A program made the translations under genes and the position numbers. 64,000 nucleotides of DNA from Intrasporangium_A sp051961875 (lineage in GTDB: Bacteria; Actinomycetota; Actinomycetes; Actinomycetales; Dermatophilaceae): assembly GCF_051961875.1 (NCBI RefSeq), contig NZ_JBQCCV010000249.1, positions 1 through 64,000 on the forward strand. Direction: 5' to 3'. Below are positions 1-8,524 of this stretch, one piece after another. How positions within the stretch are numbered: position 1 is the first letter of the stretch; the number at the start of each line of letters is the position of its first letter. A model generated the notes under the pieces. The model did not search any database. It was not told where the DNA came from and saw only the letters and a list, made by a program, of their open reading frames with translations.

Positions 1-155
1 GTATTAGATAGCGGTCCTCATTGGGGTGCTCATTCTTGGTTATCCTCTTCACCCTGGGCGCCTTCCCCTATGTGTGATTTCGGGGTGATTTTGGCTTGCC
101 CCGCCCCCCCGGGGTGGGGGGCCTTCGTCGTCCTGAGCGCGTGCCAGCGCGGCGG
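1..155. other. Left edge, no gene seen
   Basis: No convincing coding frame was found between the window edge and the rsrA stop. A GC-rich hairpin lies at 99-119: a 9-bp arm containing one G-T pair with a 3-nt loop. It could terminate the sigR-rsrA transcript, but no T-run follows it on either strand, so the terminator reading is weak. Confidence 0.4.
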
Positions 156-419
156 CTAGCGCTGCTGCTCGATCCGGATGACGGTCATCGAGATGCGCGA
201 CATGATCGTCATGCGCAGCGAGTCGGGAGCCGGCTCCCGCGAGCAGGCCCGCTTGATGAGGGCCTTCATCGTCGTGTCGAGGTCGTACTCCTTCAGGCAC
301 GGCCCGCACTCGTCGAGGTGGGCGCGGATCCTCACGCAGTCCTCGGGCGACATCTCGCCGTCGAGGTACTCGTAGAGGCGCAGCAGGGCCTCCGAGCAGT
401 CCGTGCGCTCGTCGCTCAT
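156..419 (-). CDS. rsrA: Mycothiol-system anti-sigma factor RsrA
   Basis: An 87-residue ZAS-family anti-sigma factor that holds SigR inactive in the cytoplasm and releases it on thiol oxidation. The zinc motif HLDECGPC supplies H34, C38 and C41, and C8 is the fourth conserved cysteine, so the redox switch looks intact. Its ATG overlaps the sigR stop by one base (TGATG arrangement), so the pair is translationally coupled. Length and cysteine pattern are normal for RsrA/RshA. Because it is co-transcribed with sigR it should be induced by the SigR promoter at 1208-1234, giving the usual negative feedback loop. Confidence 0.93.
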   Translation of the reverse strand: MSDERTDCSEALLRLYEYLDGEMSPEDCVRIRAHLDECGPCLKEYDLDTTMKALIKRACSREPAPDSLRMTIMSRISMTVIRIEQQR

Positions 420-1120
420 CACTCGGCCCCCTTCGCGCCTGCGGCCACGAAGCCCCGGTCGCTCGCGTACTCCGAGAGCAGCTCGCGCAGCTGGCGCCGC
501 CCGCGGTGCAGCCGGCTCATCACCGTGCCGATGGGCGTGTCCATGATCTCGGCGATCTCCTTGTAGGAGTAGCCCTCGACATCGGCGAAGTAGACGGCGA
601 GGCGGAAGTCCTCGGGGATCTGCTGCAGGGCGCGCTTGACGTCGCTGTCGGGCAGGTGGTCGAGGGCCTCGGCCTCTGCGGAGCGCAGGCCGCTGGACAT
701 GTGGGACTCGGCCCGGTGCAGCTGGTAGTCCTCGACGCTCGAGGCGTCGGACTCCTGGGGCTGGCGCTGCTTCTTGCGGTAGCTGTTGATGTAGGTGTTG
801 GTGAGGATGCGGTACATCCACGCCTTGAGGTTCGTGCCGGGACGGTACTGGTGGAAGGCCGCATAGGCCTTCGCGTAGGTCTCCTGGACGAGGTCCTCGG
901 CATCGCTCGCGTTGCGCGTCGTGCGCAGGGCCGCGCTGTAGAGCTGGTCCAGCAGCGGCATGGCCTCTCGCTCGAAGCGGGCGCGGCGCTCGTCGGGTGC
1001 CTCCTTGGCGACGTCGACCGCCGCGTCCGCGCGCGCCTGCGCGGCGCGCGTCTCCTCGGTCTCGATCAGCCCGACCGGCGTGGCCTGGTCTGGCTGCTTG
1101 TCGTGGCTCTGCTCGGTCAT
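419..1120 (-). CDS. sigR: RNA polymerase ECF sigma factor SigR/SigH
   Basis: A 233-residue ECF sigma factor of the SigR (SigH) group that directs the thiol-oxidative stress response with RsrA. Region 2 contains DAEDLVQETYAKAYAAFHQY, and region 4 contains the helix-turn-helix YSYKEIAEIMDTPIGTVMSR. The start was set at the ATG giving MTEQSHDK; an ATG two codons upstream (1126) is possible. The N-terminus is about 40 residues longer than the minimal ECF core, as in many actinobacterial SigR proteins. A perfect SigR-type promoter lies about 90 bp upstream, inside the 3' end of the neighbouring hydrolase gene, so autoregulation is expected. Confidence 0.93.
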   Translation of the reverse strand: MTEQSHDKQPDQATPVGLIETEETRAAQARADAAVDVAKEAPDERRARFEREAMPLLDQLYSAALRTTRNASDAEDLVQETYAKAYAAFHQYRPGTNLKAWMYRILTNTYINSYRKKQRQPQESDASSVEDYQLHRAESHMSSGLRSAEAEALDHLPDSDVKRALQQIPEDFRLAVYFADVEGYSYKEIAEIMDTPIGTVMSRLHRGRRQLRELLSEYASDRGFVAAGAKGAE

Positions 1121-1207
1121 CGCCATCCAGCCTAGCCCGCCCGTGTGGGAGACCGCTGGGCTCGCCGTCGACGATGGGCGGCTCAGACAGGTGACCATGC
1201 CGGGTCC

Positions 1208-1234
1208 AACGCGGGTCAGTCGGGGAGCATTCCC
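1208..1234 (-). promoter_or_regulatory. SigR-dependent promoter (GGGAAT-N18-GTT)
   Basis: Read on the minus strand, GGGAAT occupies 1234-1229, followed by exactly 18 bases and GTT at 1210-1208. This matches the published SigR/SigH consensus (GGAAT-N18-GTT). Transcription would start near 1200 and leave a leader of about 80 nt before the sigR ATG. The -35 box lies inside the last codons of the alpha/beta hydrolase gene. Confidence 0.85.
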
Positions 1235-1848
1235 GCCACGGTCTCGATGGCGGCGCGGAGCGCGGCACCGGACGACTTCGGGAAGCTGTGCGAGCCGGTG
1301 ACCTCGAGCACGGACGTGCCGGCCGGCAGGTATGGCGTGAGCTCGGCCCCCGTCCCGAACGGGTCCTTCGTGCCCTGGACGACCCACGACGGGTTGGGTG
1401 CGAGGGCGAGCTCGTCGGCGCGCAGCCGGTCCGGCCGGCCGGGCGGGTGCAGCGGGAAGCTGAGGAGCAGGCCCGCAGCCGCGTTCAGCTGCGCCGCCGT
1501 CCGGCAGGCGACCCGGGCGCCCGCGCTGCGGCCACCGACGACGCGCGGCCGCGGCAGGCGGCCACGGCCGGCAAGGAGCGCCTCGACGATGGGGACCCAC
1601 GCCTCGTCGAGCGTGGGCGGCCTGCCGGCGATGCGCCGGCCCGCCACCAGCCAGGGCTGCTCGACGAGCGCGACGACCCACCCGTGCCCGAGCAGCACCT
1701 CACGGGCGACCGTGAGGTCGAGCGCGCCCAGGCCTCCGCCGGCCCCGTGCCCCAGCGCCACGGTTCCGCGGGGCCGAGGGGGCCGCCATACGTGGACGCG
1801 TCCGGGGCCCTGCGGTGTGGCGACCTCCCGCACCCGCTCCGTGCTCAC
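1216..1848 (-). CDS. Alpha/beta hydrolase family protein (Tex30/KANL3-like)
   Basis: A 210-residue single-domain alpha/beta hydrolase. Visible elements are the oxyanion-type GHGAGGG near residue 33, the nucleophile elbow GRSAGARVA near residue 105, a late QGTKDPFG strand carrying the acidic residue, and GSHSF near the end carrying the histidine. This matches the small KANL3/Tex30-like hydrolases; the substrate cannot be deduced. It starts within the 3' end of the upstream SRAP gene (4-bp overlap), so the two form an operon. Its own 3' end carries the sigR promoter. Confidence 0.82.
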   Translation of the reverse strand: MSTERVREVATPQGPGRVHVWRPPRPRGTVALGHGAGGGLGALDLTVAREVLLGHGWVVALVEQPWLVAGRRIAGRPPTLDEAWVPIVEALLAGRGRLPRPRVVGGRSAGARVACRTAAQLNAAAGLLLSFPLHPPGRPDRLRADELALAPNPSWVVQGTKDPFGTGAELTPYLPAGTSVLEVTGSHSFPKSSGAALRAAIETVAGMLPD

Positions 1849-2678
1849 CCGCCGATCACCTCGCCGGTCATGGGGTCGACGACACCCTGGAGCTCCTCGG
1901 GCCCGGCGGGCTCGACGAGGAGCGGTCCGTTGGCGCTGCTCGAGCCGACTGCGCGACCGACGGGGTGGGCCTCGAACCGGCCCGGCTTGGCGAACTCGAG
2001 GAAGCGCCGCACGACGTCCGGGTCATGCTCGTCGGGGTCGAGCCACTGCTGCCACTGGTCCGGTTCGAGGACGAGCGGCTGGCGGTCGTGGATCCGGTCG
2101 AGACCGGGCTCCGCGTCGGTGGTGATGATGGTGAACGTCGTGAGCCACGCCTCCGGGTCACCCTCGGGGACGGAGCGGTCCCGCCAGAACTCGTAGAGGC
2201 CGGCGAAGGCGACGGGGCTGCCGTCGGTCCGGTGGACGAAGAAGGGCTGCTTGCGGGGCTTGCCCTTCGGGTCGAGCGCCGTCGGCGACTTCTGCCACTC
2301 GTACCACCCGTCGGCGGGCACGATGCACCGGCGCGCGAGCGCGGCCTTCGCGAAGGCCCCCTTGCCGAGGACCGACTCGGCGCGGGCGTTGATCATCCGC
2401 AGGCCGGTCTTCGTGTCTTTCGCCCAGGACGGGACCAGGCCCCAGGTCAGCAGGCGCAGCTGTCGGCTCGGCTCCGCCCCCTCCTCGCCCCGCGGGCGCC
2501 TCGTCAGCACCACGGGGGCCTGCTTGGAGGGCGCCATGTTCCAGTCCGGCTGGCCGGGTGGGGGGTCCTGCGGAGTCCGCAGGATCGACCGGGTCGGGTC
2601 ACCCGTGTGGTCCTCGTCGACGTCGAACTCCTCGACGAGCTCATCCGGCCGGGCGCTCGCGGCATACCTCCCACACAT
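1845..2678 (-). CDS. SRAP-family abasic-site shielding protein (YedK/HMCES)
   Basis: A 277-residue SOS-response-associated peptidase-fold protein that crosslinks to abasic sites in single-stranded DNA through its N-terminal cysteine. The sequence begins MCGRY, with C2 exposed after removal of Met1. N97 (INARAES), E127 (GWYEW) and H197 (IHDRQPL) correspond to the other active-site residues. Length is normal for the family. It is the first gene of a two-gene minus-strand unit and is divergent from the DoxX gene; the 126-bp gap must hold promoters for both directions. Confidence 0.93.
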   Translation of the reverse strand: MCGRYAASARPDELVEEFDVDEDHTGDPTRSILRTPQDPPPGQPDWNMAPSKQAPVVLTRRPRGEEGAEPSRQLRLLTWGLVPSWAKDTKTGLRMINARAESVLGKGAFAKAALARRCIVPADGWYEWQKSPTALDPKGKPRKQPFFVHRTDGSPVAFAGLYEFWRDRSVPEGDPEAWLTTFTIITTDAEPGLDRIHDRQPLVLEPDQWQQWLDPDEHDPDVVRRFLEFAKPGRFEAHPVGRAVGSSSANGPLLVEPAGPEELQGVVDPMTGEVIGG

Positions 2679-2804
2679 GCGCCCAGCGTAAGGAGCGCGG
2701 GAAACGAGCTGGACATGAGCACTCGCCGCGGGGGTATTTGGCTACGGTAGGTGTTCACGGATCGTCGAGGTCCCGGTCGCTGCCGGGACCGGAGGAGGAC
2801 CCCC

Positions 2805-3323
2805 ATGCTCGTCCGTCGCATAGCCCGGCCGCTGCTCGCGTCGGTGTTCGTCGTCGCGGGGCTCGATGCCCTGCGCAACCCCGGCGCCCGCACGGCCCAG
2901 GCCGCTCACCTGCTCGACCAGGTGCCGACGCCGAACTCCATCCCCGACGACCCAGACCTGCTGGTCCGCGTCAACGGTGGCGTGCTCGTGGCTGGGGGCG
3001 CGCTGCTGGCGTCCGGCCGCTTCCCCCGGCTCGCCTCGACGCTGCTCGCCGCCTCGCTCGTGCCGACGACCGCCGTCGAGCACGCCTTCTGGGAGGAGAG
3101 CGATCCCCAGCGCAAGGCGCAGAGCCGCAGCCTGTTCCTCAAGAACGTCGGCCTGCTCGGCGGTCTCCTCCTCGCCGCCGTCGACACCGAGGGCCGTCCC
3201 GGGCTGGCCTGGCGTGCCAAGCACGCGACCCAGCGGACCCGGCACGAGGCGAAGCACGCCACGAAGACGGCCAGGCGCGAGGCGAAGCTCATGGCACTCA
3301 AGGCACAGGACGTCGTGAGCTGA
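2805..3323 (+). CDS. DoxX-family membrane protein
   Basis: A 172-residue integral membrane protein. The start is supported by a strong ribosome-binding site (GGAGGAGG) 5-6 nt upstream of the ATG. It has the DoxX layout: an N-terminal hydrophobic helix (residues about 5-22), a short polar loop with a conserved-looking RVNGG, a hydrophobic helix around 55-85, another around 120-135, and a basic, alanine- and lysine-rich C-terminal tail of about 35 residues. DoxX proteins are linked to redox or thiosulfate metabolism and in mycobacteria to oxidative stress; the specific role here is unknown. It ends one base before the aroA GTG start. Confidence 0.85.
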   Translation: MLVRRIARPLLASVFVVAGLDALRNPGARTAQAAHLLDQVPTPNSIPDDPDLLVRVNGGVLVAGGALLASGRFPRLASTLLAASLVPTTAVEHAFWEESDPQRKAQSRSLFLKNVGLLGGLLLAAVDTEGRPGLAWRAKHATQRTRHEAKHATKTARREAKLMALKAQDVVS

Positions 3324-3324
3324 C

Positions 3325-4674
3325 GTGTCGAACCCCGAGCATGAACCCGGCACAGCCTCCCTCCTCTCCGTCGGTGACTGGGTCGCTCCAGTCGCCGACG
3401 GGCCCCTGGAGGCGACCGTCACACTGCCGGGCAGCAAGTCGCTGACCAACCGTTACCTCGTCCTGTCCGCCCTCGCCTGTGAGCGCTCCCGGCTGCGCGC
3501 CCCGCTGCGGTCTCGGGACACCCTCCTCATGGCGGAGGCCCTGCGGCACCTCGGCGTCGGCATCGACGACATCCCGACCGAGACCGACCAGGGGCCGGAC
3601 GCCGTGGCCGACTGGCTCGTCACCCCGCCCGCGCGCCTCAGCGGGGACACGACGATCGACTGCGGCCTGGCCGGGACGGTGATGCGCTTCCTTCCGGCCG
3701 TCGCCGTGCTGGCTGATGGTCCGGTCCGCTTCGACGGTGACCCGCAGGCCCGGGTCCGGCCGATGGGCACCCTCGTCGAGGCGCTCCGTCGGCTCGGCGG
3801 CAGCATCGAGGACGGGGGTACCGGTCACCTCCCGCTCACCGTCCACGGGACCGGCCGCATCCCGGGCGGCGACGTGATGATGGACGCCTCGGCCTCGTCC
3901 CAGTTCATCTCGGCGCTCCTGCTCGCCGGGGCCCGCTACGACGCCGGCGTCACCGTCCGGCACACCGGCGAGCCGGTCCCGAGCGAACCACACATCCTCA
4001 TGACGGTCGAGACCCTCCGCGACACCGGCGTCGTCGTCGACGACTCCGAGCCGAACACGTGGCGGGTCGAGCCATCCGAGGTCAACGGTCTCGACGTCGT
4101 CGTCGAGCCCGACCTGTCCAATGCCGCGCCCTTCCTGGCCGCGGCGCTCGTCGCCGGGGGCAGCGTCCACGTGCCCGGGTGGCCGCAGCACACGACGCAA
4201 GCCGGCGACATGATGCGCGAGATCCTCGACGGGATGGGCGGCGACGTCCGCCTGGACCGGCCGGGCCTGACCGTCGCCGGCAGCGGCGAGCTCGTCGGGA
4301 TCGACATCGACCTCCACGACGCGGCCGAGCTGACGCCCACGGTCGCGGCCCTCGCAGCCCTCGCCTCCACCCCGTCCCGCATCCGCGGGGTCGCCCACAT
4401 CCGCGGACACGAAACCGACCGCCTGGCGGCCCTGTCCACCGAGCTGAACGCGCTCGGCGGGCACGTGGTCGAGACCGAGGACGGCCTGCGGATCACCCCC
4501 GCCCCGCTGCACGGCGGGCGCTTCCACAGCTACCACGACCACCGCATGGCGACCGCCGGGGCGATCATCGGCCTGCGGGTGCCCGGCGTCTCCGTCCAGG
4601 ACATCGGGACGACGAGCAAGACGCTGCCCGACTTCGTCGGACTCTGGGACCGGATGCTCGGGCCCCGTCGATGA
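3325..4674 (+). CDS. aroA: 3-phosphoshikimate 1-carboxyvinyltransferase (EPSP synthase)
   Basis: A 449-residue EPSP synthase, the sixth step of the shikimate pathway (shikimate-3-phosphate plus PEP to EPSP). Signatures are LPGSKSLTNR at about 34-43, CGLAGTVMRF for PEP binding, and YHDHRMATAGAI near the C-terminus. The GTG start lies 1 bp after the DoxX stop. The ATG of rsgA overlaps its stop codon (ATGA), so the two are coupled. aroA-rsgA adjacency is common in actinobacteria. Nothing appears truncated. Confidence 0.96.
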   Translation: MSNPEHEPGTASLLSVGDWVAPVADGPLEATVTLPGSKSLTNRYLVLSALACERSRLRAPLRSRDTLLMAEALRHLGVGIDDIPTETDQGPDAVADWLVTPPARLSGDTTIDCGLAGTVMRFLPAVAVLADGPVRFDGDPQARVRPMGTLVEALRRLGGSIEDGGTGHLPLTVHGTGRIPGGDVMMDASASSQFISALLLAGARYDAGVTVRHTGEPVPSEPHILMTVETLRDTGVVVDDSEPNTWRVEPSEVNGLDVVVEPDLSNAAPFLAAALVAGGSVHVPGWPQHTTQAGDMMREILDGMGGDVRLDRPGLTVAGSGELVGIDIDLHDAAELTPTVAALAALASTPSRIRGVAHIRGHETDRLAALSTELNALGGHVVETEDGLRITPAPLHGGRFHSYHDHRMATAGAIIGLRVPGVSVQDIGTTSKTLPDFVGLWDRMLGPRR

Positions 4675-5711
4675 GCTGGCGCGACCTCGACGAGGGCGAC
4701 ATCCGGGTCCGGCCCAACCGGCGTGGGTCCCGCCCCCGGACGAAGGAACGGCCGGCCCACGCCGATGCCGTCATCGGTCTCGTCGTCGGGGTGGACCGGG
4801 GCCGCTACACCTGTCTGGTCACCCGTGAAAGCCCGGGCTCGGCCGCCGAGGGCGACGGCGAGCGCACGGTCCTGGCCATGAAGGCTCGCGAACTCGGGCG
4901 GAGCCGGGTCGTCGTGGGCGACCGCGTCGCACTCGTCGGTGACACGACCGGCCGGCCCGACTCGCTCGCCCGGATCGTCCGCGTCGAGGAACGCACGTCG
5001 GTGCTGCGCCGCACTGCCGACGACTCCGACCCGATCGAGCGGGTCATCGTCGCGAACGCGGACCAGCTCGTCATCGTCACGGCGCTCGCCGACCCCGAGC
5101 CCCGGCCCAGGATGATCGACCGCTGCCTCGTCGCCGCGTACGACGCCGGCCTCGAGCCGCTGCTCGCCCTGACCAAGGCCGACATCGTCGACGCGCAGGC
5201 GTTCGTCTCCACCTATGCACCGCTCGACGTGGACTATGTCGTGACCGCGCAGGACGGTCACGACATCCGCGGCATCGACGAGCTGCGCAAGCGACTCACC
5301 GGACGGATCTCTGTTCTCGTCGGCCACTCCGGAGTCGGCAAGAGCACGCTGGTCAATGCCCTGGTGCCGGGCGCCGGCCGCAGCACCGGCGAGGTCAACG
5401 ACGTGACGGGCCGCGGCCGCCACACGTCGACCAACGCCGTTGCGCTCCGGCTGCCCGAGTCGGGCTGGGTCATCGACACGCCGGGAGTGCGGTCCTTCGG
5501 GCTGGCCCACATCGACCCTGACCGGATCGTCGACCACTTCCCGGACCTGGCGCAAGGCACAGACGACTGCCCCCGCGGATGCACCCATGACGAGCCCGAC
5601 TGCGCGCTCGACGCCTGGGTGGCGGGCGGTCACGCCGGGCCGGCCGGACCGGCTCGTCTCGAGTCGCTCCGCCGCCTCCTCGAGAGCCGGTCCGCTGCCG
5701 AGGAGTGGTGA
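4671..5711 (+). CDS. rsgA: Small ribosomal subunit biogenesis GTPase RsgA
   Basis: A 346-residue circularly permuted GTPase that acts late in 30S subunit maturation. The G motifs appear in permuted order: G4 TKAD at 168-171, G1 GHSGVGKST at 218-226, G3 DTPG at 269-272. The C-terminal zinc knuckle has C300, C304, H306 and C311. The N-terminal OB-fold region is preceded by a basic tail (PNRRGSRPRTKERP). It starts inside the aroA stop codon. Confidence 0.95.
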   Translation: MSWRDLDEGDIRVRPNRRGSRPRTKERPAHADAVIGLVVGVDRGRYTCLVTRESPGSAAEGDGERTVLAMKARELGRSRVVVGDRVALVGDTTGRPDSLARIVRVEERTSVLRRTADDSDPIERVIVANADQLVIVTALADPEPRPRMIDRCLVAAYDAGLEPLLALTKADIVDAQAFVSTYAPLDVDYVVTAQDGHDIRGIDELRKRLTGRISVLVGHSGVGKSTLVNALVPGAGRSTGEVNDVTGRGRHTSTNAVALRLPESGWVIDTPGVRSFGLAHIDPDRIVDHFPDLAQGTDDCPRGCTHDEPDCALDAWVAGGHAGPAGPARLESLRRLLESRSAAEEW

Positions 5712-5729
5712 GCCACTAGGCTCCGCGAC

Positions 5730-7058
5730 GTGACGACCTACGACGACGACCTCCGGCTCGCGCACGTCCTGGCCGACGCCGTCGACCGGCTCACCATGGA
5801 GCGGTTCCGGGCCGCCGACCTCGTCGTCGAGTCGAAGCCCGACCTCACCCCCGTCACCGACGCCGACCGGGCCGCGGAGGAGCTGATCCGCGGCCAGCTC
5901 AAGCGGTCCCGCCCGCGCGACGCCGTCGAGGGCGAGGAGTTCGAGCGGACCGGGCACGGTCCACGCCGCTGGATCATCGACCCCATCGACGGGACCAAGA
6001 ACTTCGTCCGGGGTGTCCCGGTGTGGGCCACCCTCATCGCGCTCGTCGACGACGGCCAGCCGGTGGTCGGGCTCGTCTCCGCCCCCGCCCTGCAGCGCCG
6101 CTGGTGGGCGGCGACGGGGTCGGGCGCCTGGACCGGACGGTCGATCACCTCGGCGCGCCGGATCTCGGTCTCCGGTGTGTCCCGCCTCGCCGACGCGTCC
6201 CTGTCCTACTCGTCCCTGTCCGGCTGGCACGACCTCGGCCTGCGCGACACGTTCCTCGAACTGATGGACGCCTGCTGGCGGACTCGCGCCTACGGCGACT
6301 TCTGGTCATACATGCTCGTCGCCGAGGGCGCGGTCGACGCCGCCGCGGAGCCGGAGCTCGCCGTCCACGACATGGCCGCCCTCGTGCCGATCGTCGAGGA
6401 GGCAGGTGGCAGCTTCACCGGCCTCGACGGCCGGCTCGGCTGCTGGAGCGGCAACGCGGTCGCGACGAACGGCCACCTCCACCTGCAGGTGCTGCGTCGC
6501 CTCGCCGCCGCCGACCAGGTGGGAGCCGCCCCGGCGACCGTCCGGCGCGCAGAGCCGGCCGACGTCGACCGGGTCGCCCAGGTGGCCGCAGCGACGTTCG
6601 GGCTGGCCTGTCCCCCCACGATCAGCCCCCAGCGGGTCAGCGCGTTCATCACGCAGTTCCTCTCCCCCGAACGCTTCGGCGACTACATGGCCGACCCGGA
6701 CCGGGTCGTCCTCATCGCCGAGGAGAACGGCCGGGCCGTCGGCTACGCGATGCTGGTCGCCGGTGAGCCCGCGGACGAGGACGCGCGTGGAGCGATCCAC
6801 CACCGGCCCGCCGTCGAGCTGAGCAAGATCTACGTCCTGCCGAGCTCGCACGGCACCGGCGCATCGGGCCAGCTGCTCGAGGCCGGGCGTGCCTGGGCAA
6901 AGGACCGGGGCGCGGCCGGCATCTGGCTCGGCGTCAACCAGCAGAACGCCCGGGCGCAGAAGTTCTATGGCAAGAACGGGTTCCGCATCGTGGGGACGAA
7001 GCGGTTCAACGTCGGCGGGGCCCAGGAGGAGGACTTCGTCATGGAGCAGCCGCTCTGA
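5730..7058 (+). CDS. hisN: Histidinol-phosphatase (inositol monophosphatase family) fused to a GNAT acetyltransferase domain
   Basis: A 442-residue two-domain protein. Residues 1-260 form an IMPase-fold phosphatase with metal motifs VEGEEF (67-72), WIIDPIDGTKNF (81-92) and the late VHDMAAL motif near 212, matching the HisN-type histidinol-phosphatases of actinobacteria. Residues about 268-442 form a GNAT N-acetyltransferase with KIYVLPSSHGTGASGQLL (acetyl-CoA loop) and an NARAQKFYGKNGF-like end. The reading frame is continuous through the linker, with no stop or frameshift. GTG start, 18 bp after rsgA. The acetyl acceptor cannot be inferred. Confidence 0.88.
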   Translation: MTTYDDDLRLAHVLADAVDRLTMERFRAADLVVESKPDLTPVTDADRAAEELIRGQLKRSRPRDAVEGEEFERTGHGPRRWIIDPIDGTKNFVRGVPVWATLIALVDDGQPVVGLVSAPALQRRWWAATGSGAWTGRSITSARRISVSGVSRLADASLSYSSLSGWHDLGLRDTFLELMDACWRTRAYGDFWSYMLVAEGAVDAAAEPELAVHDMAALVPIVEEAGGSFTGLDGRLGCWSGNAVATNGHLHLQVLRRLAAADQVGAAPATVRRAEPADVDRVAQVAAATFGLACPPTISPQRVSAFITQFLSPERFGDYMADPDRVVLIAEENGRAVGYAMLVAGEPADEDARGAIHHRPAVELSKIYVLPSSHGTGASGQLLEAGRAWAKDRGAAGIWLGVNQQNARAQKFYGKNGFRIVGTKRFNVGGAQEEDFVMEQPL

Positions 7059-7135
7059 CGAGCGGCCACCCTGCCGAGCCGCCGCACTGCCGAGCCGCCG
7101 CCCCAGGCGCACCCTCCAGCGCGACCGAGCACCGG

Positions 7136-8524
7136 TCAGCGGTCGTGCACCACGGTGACCGTCCCGAGGCCGAGGCCCTGGATCCCGGACATGTGCTCGG
7201 CGGCGTCACCCACGAGCACGATCGTCCAGCCGGACCCCGGCTGGTCCGGGTCGATGCCCGCCGCCGCGGCGAACCGGCTGAACGCCGCGTCGAGCCGTTC
7301 CGCGTCGACGGTCACGAGGTCGCGCAGGTTGTCCGTCGTGAACTGGGTCGTGCGCCCGTCGAGGGCCATCGTCACGGCCTCGTCGGCGACCTCGTCCGCG
7401 GTGGCGTAACGCCCGGGCGCCGTCTTGGCGATGAAGTCGACGCCGGAGCGAACCTCCTTGTCCGAGAAGCCCTCGCACCCCGAGGTCAGCAGTTCCATGA
7501 GCAGCCGCAGGGACTCGACGGTCGCGTCGCCGCGGACCGATCCGGCGGTGAGGAACAGCCCCCCGGAACGCCGCGGGCGGAAGCTCGACCGGATGCCGTA
7601 GGTGTAGCCCTTCTCCTCCCGCAGGACGGCGTCGATGCGCGCGTTCGGGGAGCCGCCGACGACGAACCCGATGACGGGGTATGGAGCCCACCCTCCCTCG
7701 ACCGAGCGGTCGGGCCCCGGCGCGCCGATGACGAACTCGGTCTGCACCGACCCGGGCCGGTCGACGAAGACGATGCGGCAGCGGTCCTCGGCGAGCTTTG
7801 CGGAGCGCGTGATGGCGGAGGGGCGCTCGGTGGGACCGGCGTCCCAACCGCCGAGCGCCGCCTCGACGAGGGTGGGCACGTCGAGGCCCGACAGGTCGCC
7901 GGCGACGACGACGGTCGACCCGCTCGCGACGACGTGCCGGGCGTGGAAGGCTGCGACGTCGTCCCGGCTGATCGCCGTGACCGTCTCGCGGGTGCCGCCG
8001 ACGGGGCGCGACGCCCGCTCGTCCTCGGCGAAGAGCGTCTTGACGAACTCGATCACGCCCCGGTTCGCCGCGACCGCCCGTTCCTGGTCGATCTCCGCCA
8101 GCCGGGTGCGGACCTGGCGGGCCACTTCGGGGTCGGGGAAGACCGGCTCGGTGAGGATCTGGCGCAGCAGGTCCAGCGCGTCCTCGACGTTGCCCTTGAC
8201 GACATCGAGGTCCATGGTGAGGCCCGCGTCGCCGATGCCGGCTCCGAAGCTGACGCCCTTGCGCTCGAGGAGGCGCGCGAACTCCTCGGCACTGTGGCGC
8301 GCGGTCCCCTCGTCGAGGGTGCGCGCCATGATCGTGGCGACCCCCTCCAGCTCACGCGGCTCGTCGGTGAGCGAGATCGGCAGGCCGACGCGGATCGACA
8401 GCACGTACTGCCCCGGCACGTCGTAGGTCAGCAGGGTCACGCCGTTCGGCAGGGTCGTCGTCGAGGCGGCCGGGAAGCTCCATGGCTCGGGCGGGGCGAC
8501 CTCGGGGCGGCTCACGGTGCTCAT
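7136..8524 (-). CDS. M16-family peptidase subunit lacking the zinc motif
   Basis: A 462-residue M16B (insulinase/mitochondrial processing peptidase fold) protein without the HxxEH motif. At the corresponding place it reads ARTLDEGTARHSAEEF. It keeps the C-terminal-half motif EEKGYTYGIRSSF with the R/Y pair that positions substrate. This is the usual partner of a catalytic M16B chain, with which it is expected to form a clamshell heterodimer. Its ATG overlaps the stop of the upstream catalytic gene by 4 bp, so the two chains should be made together. Confidence 0.9.
   Translation of the reverse strand: MSTVSRPEVAPPEPWSFPAASTTTLPNGVTLLTYDVPGQYVLSIRVGLPISLTDEPRELEGVATIMARTLDEGTARHSAEEFARLLERKGVSFGAGIGDAGLTMDLDVVKGNVEDALDLLRQILTEPVFPDPEVARQVRTRLAEIDQERAVAANRGVIEFVKTLFAEDERASRPVGGTRETVTAISRDDVAAFHARHVVASGSTVVVAGDLSGLDVPTLVEAALGGWDAGPTERPSAITRSAKLAEDRCRIVFVDRPGSVQTEFVIGAPGPDRSVEGGWAPYPVIGFVVGGSPNARIDAVLREEKGYTYGIRSSFRPRRSGGLFLTAGSVRGDATVESLRLLMELLTSGCEGFSDKEVRSGVDFIAKTAPGRYATADEVADEAVTMALDGRTTQFTTDNLRDLVTVDAERLDAAFSRFAAAAGIDPDQPGSGWTIVLVGDAAEHMSGIQGLGLGTVTVVHDR

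Noticed and set aside
7059..7135. CTGCCGAGCCGCCG repeated twice in tandem
   Set aside because: Only two short copies between convergent genes; too little to call a repeat array or terminator.
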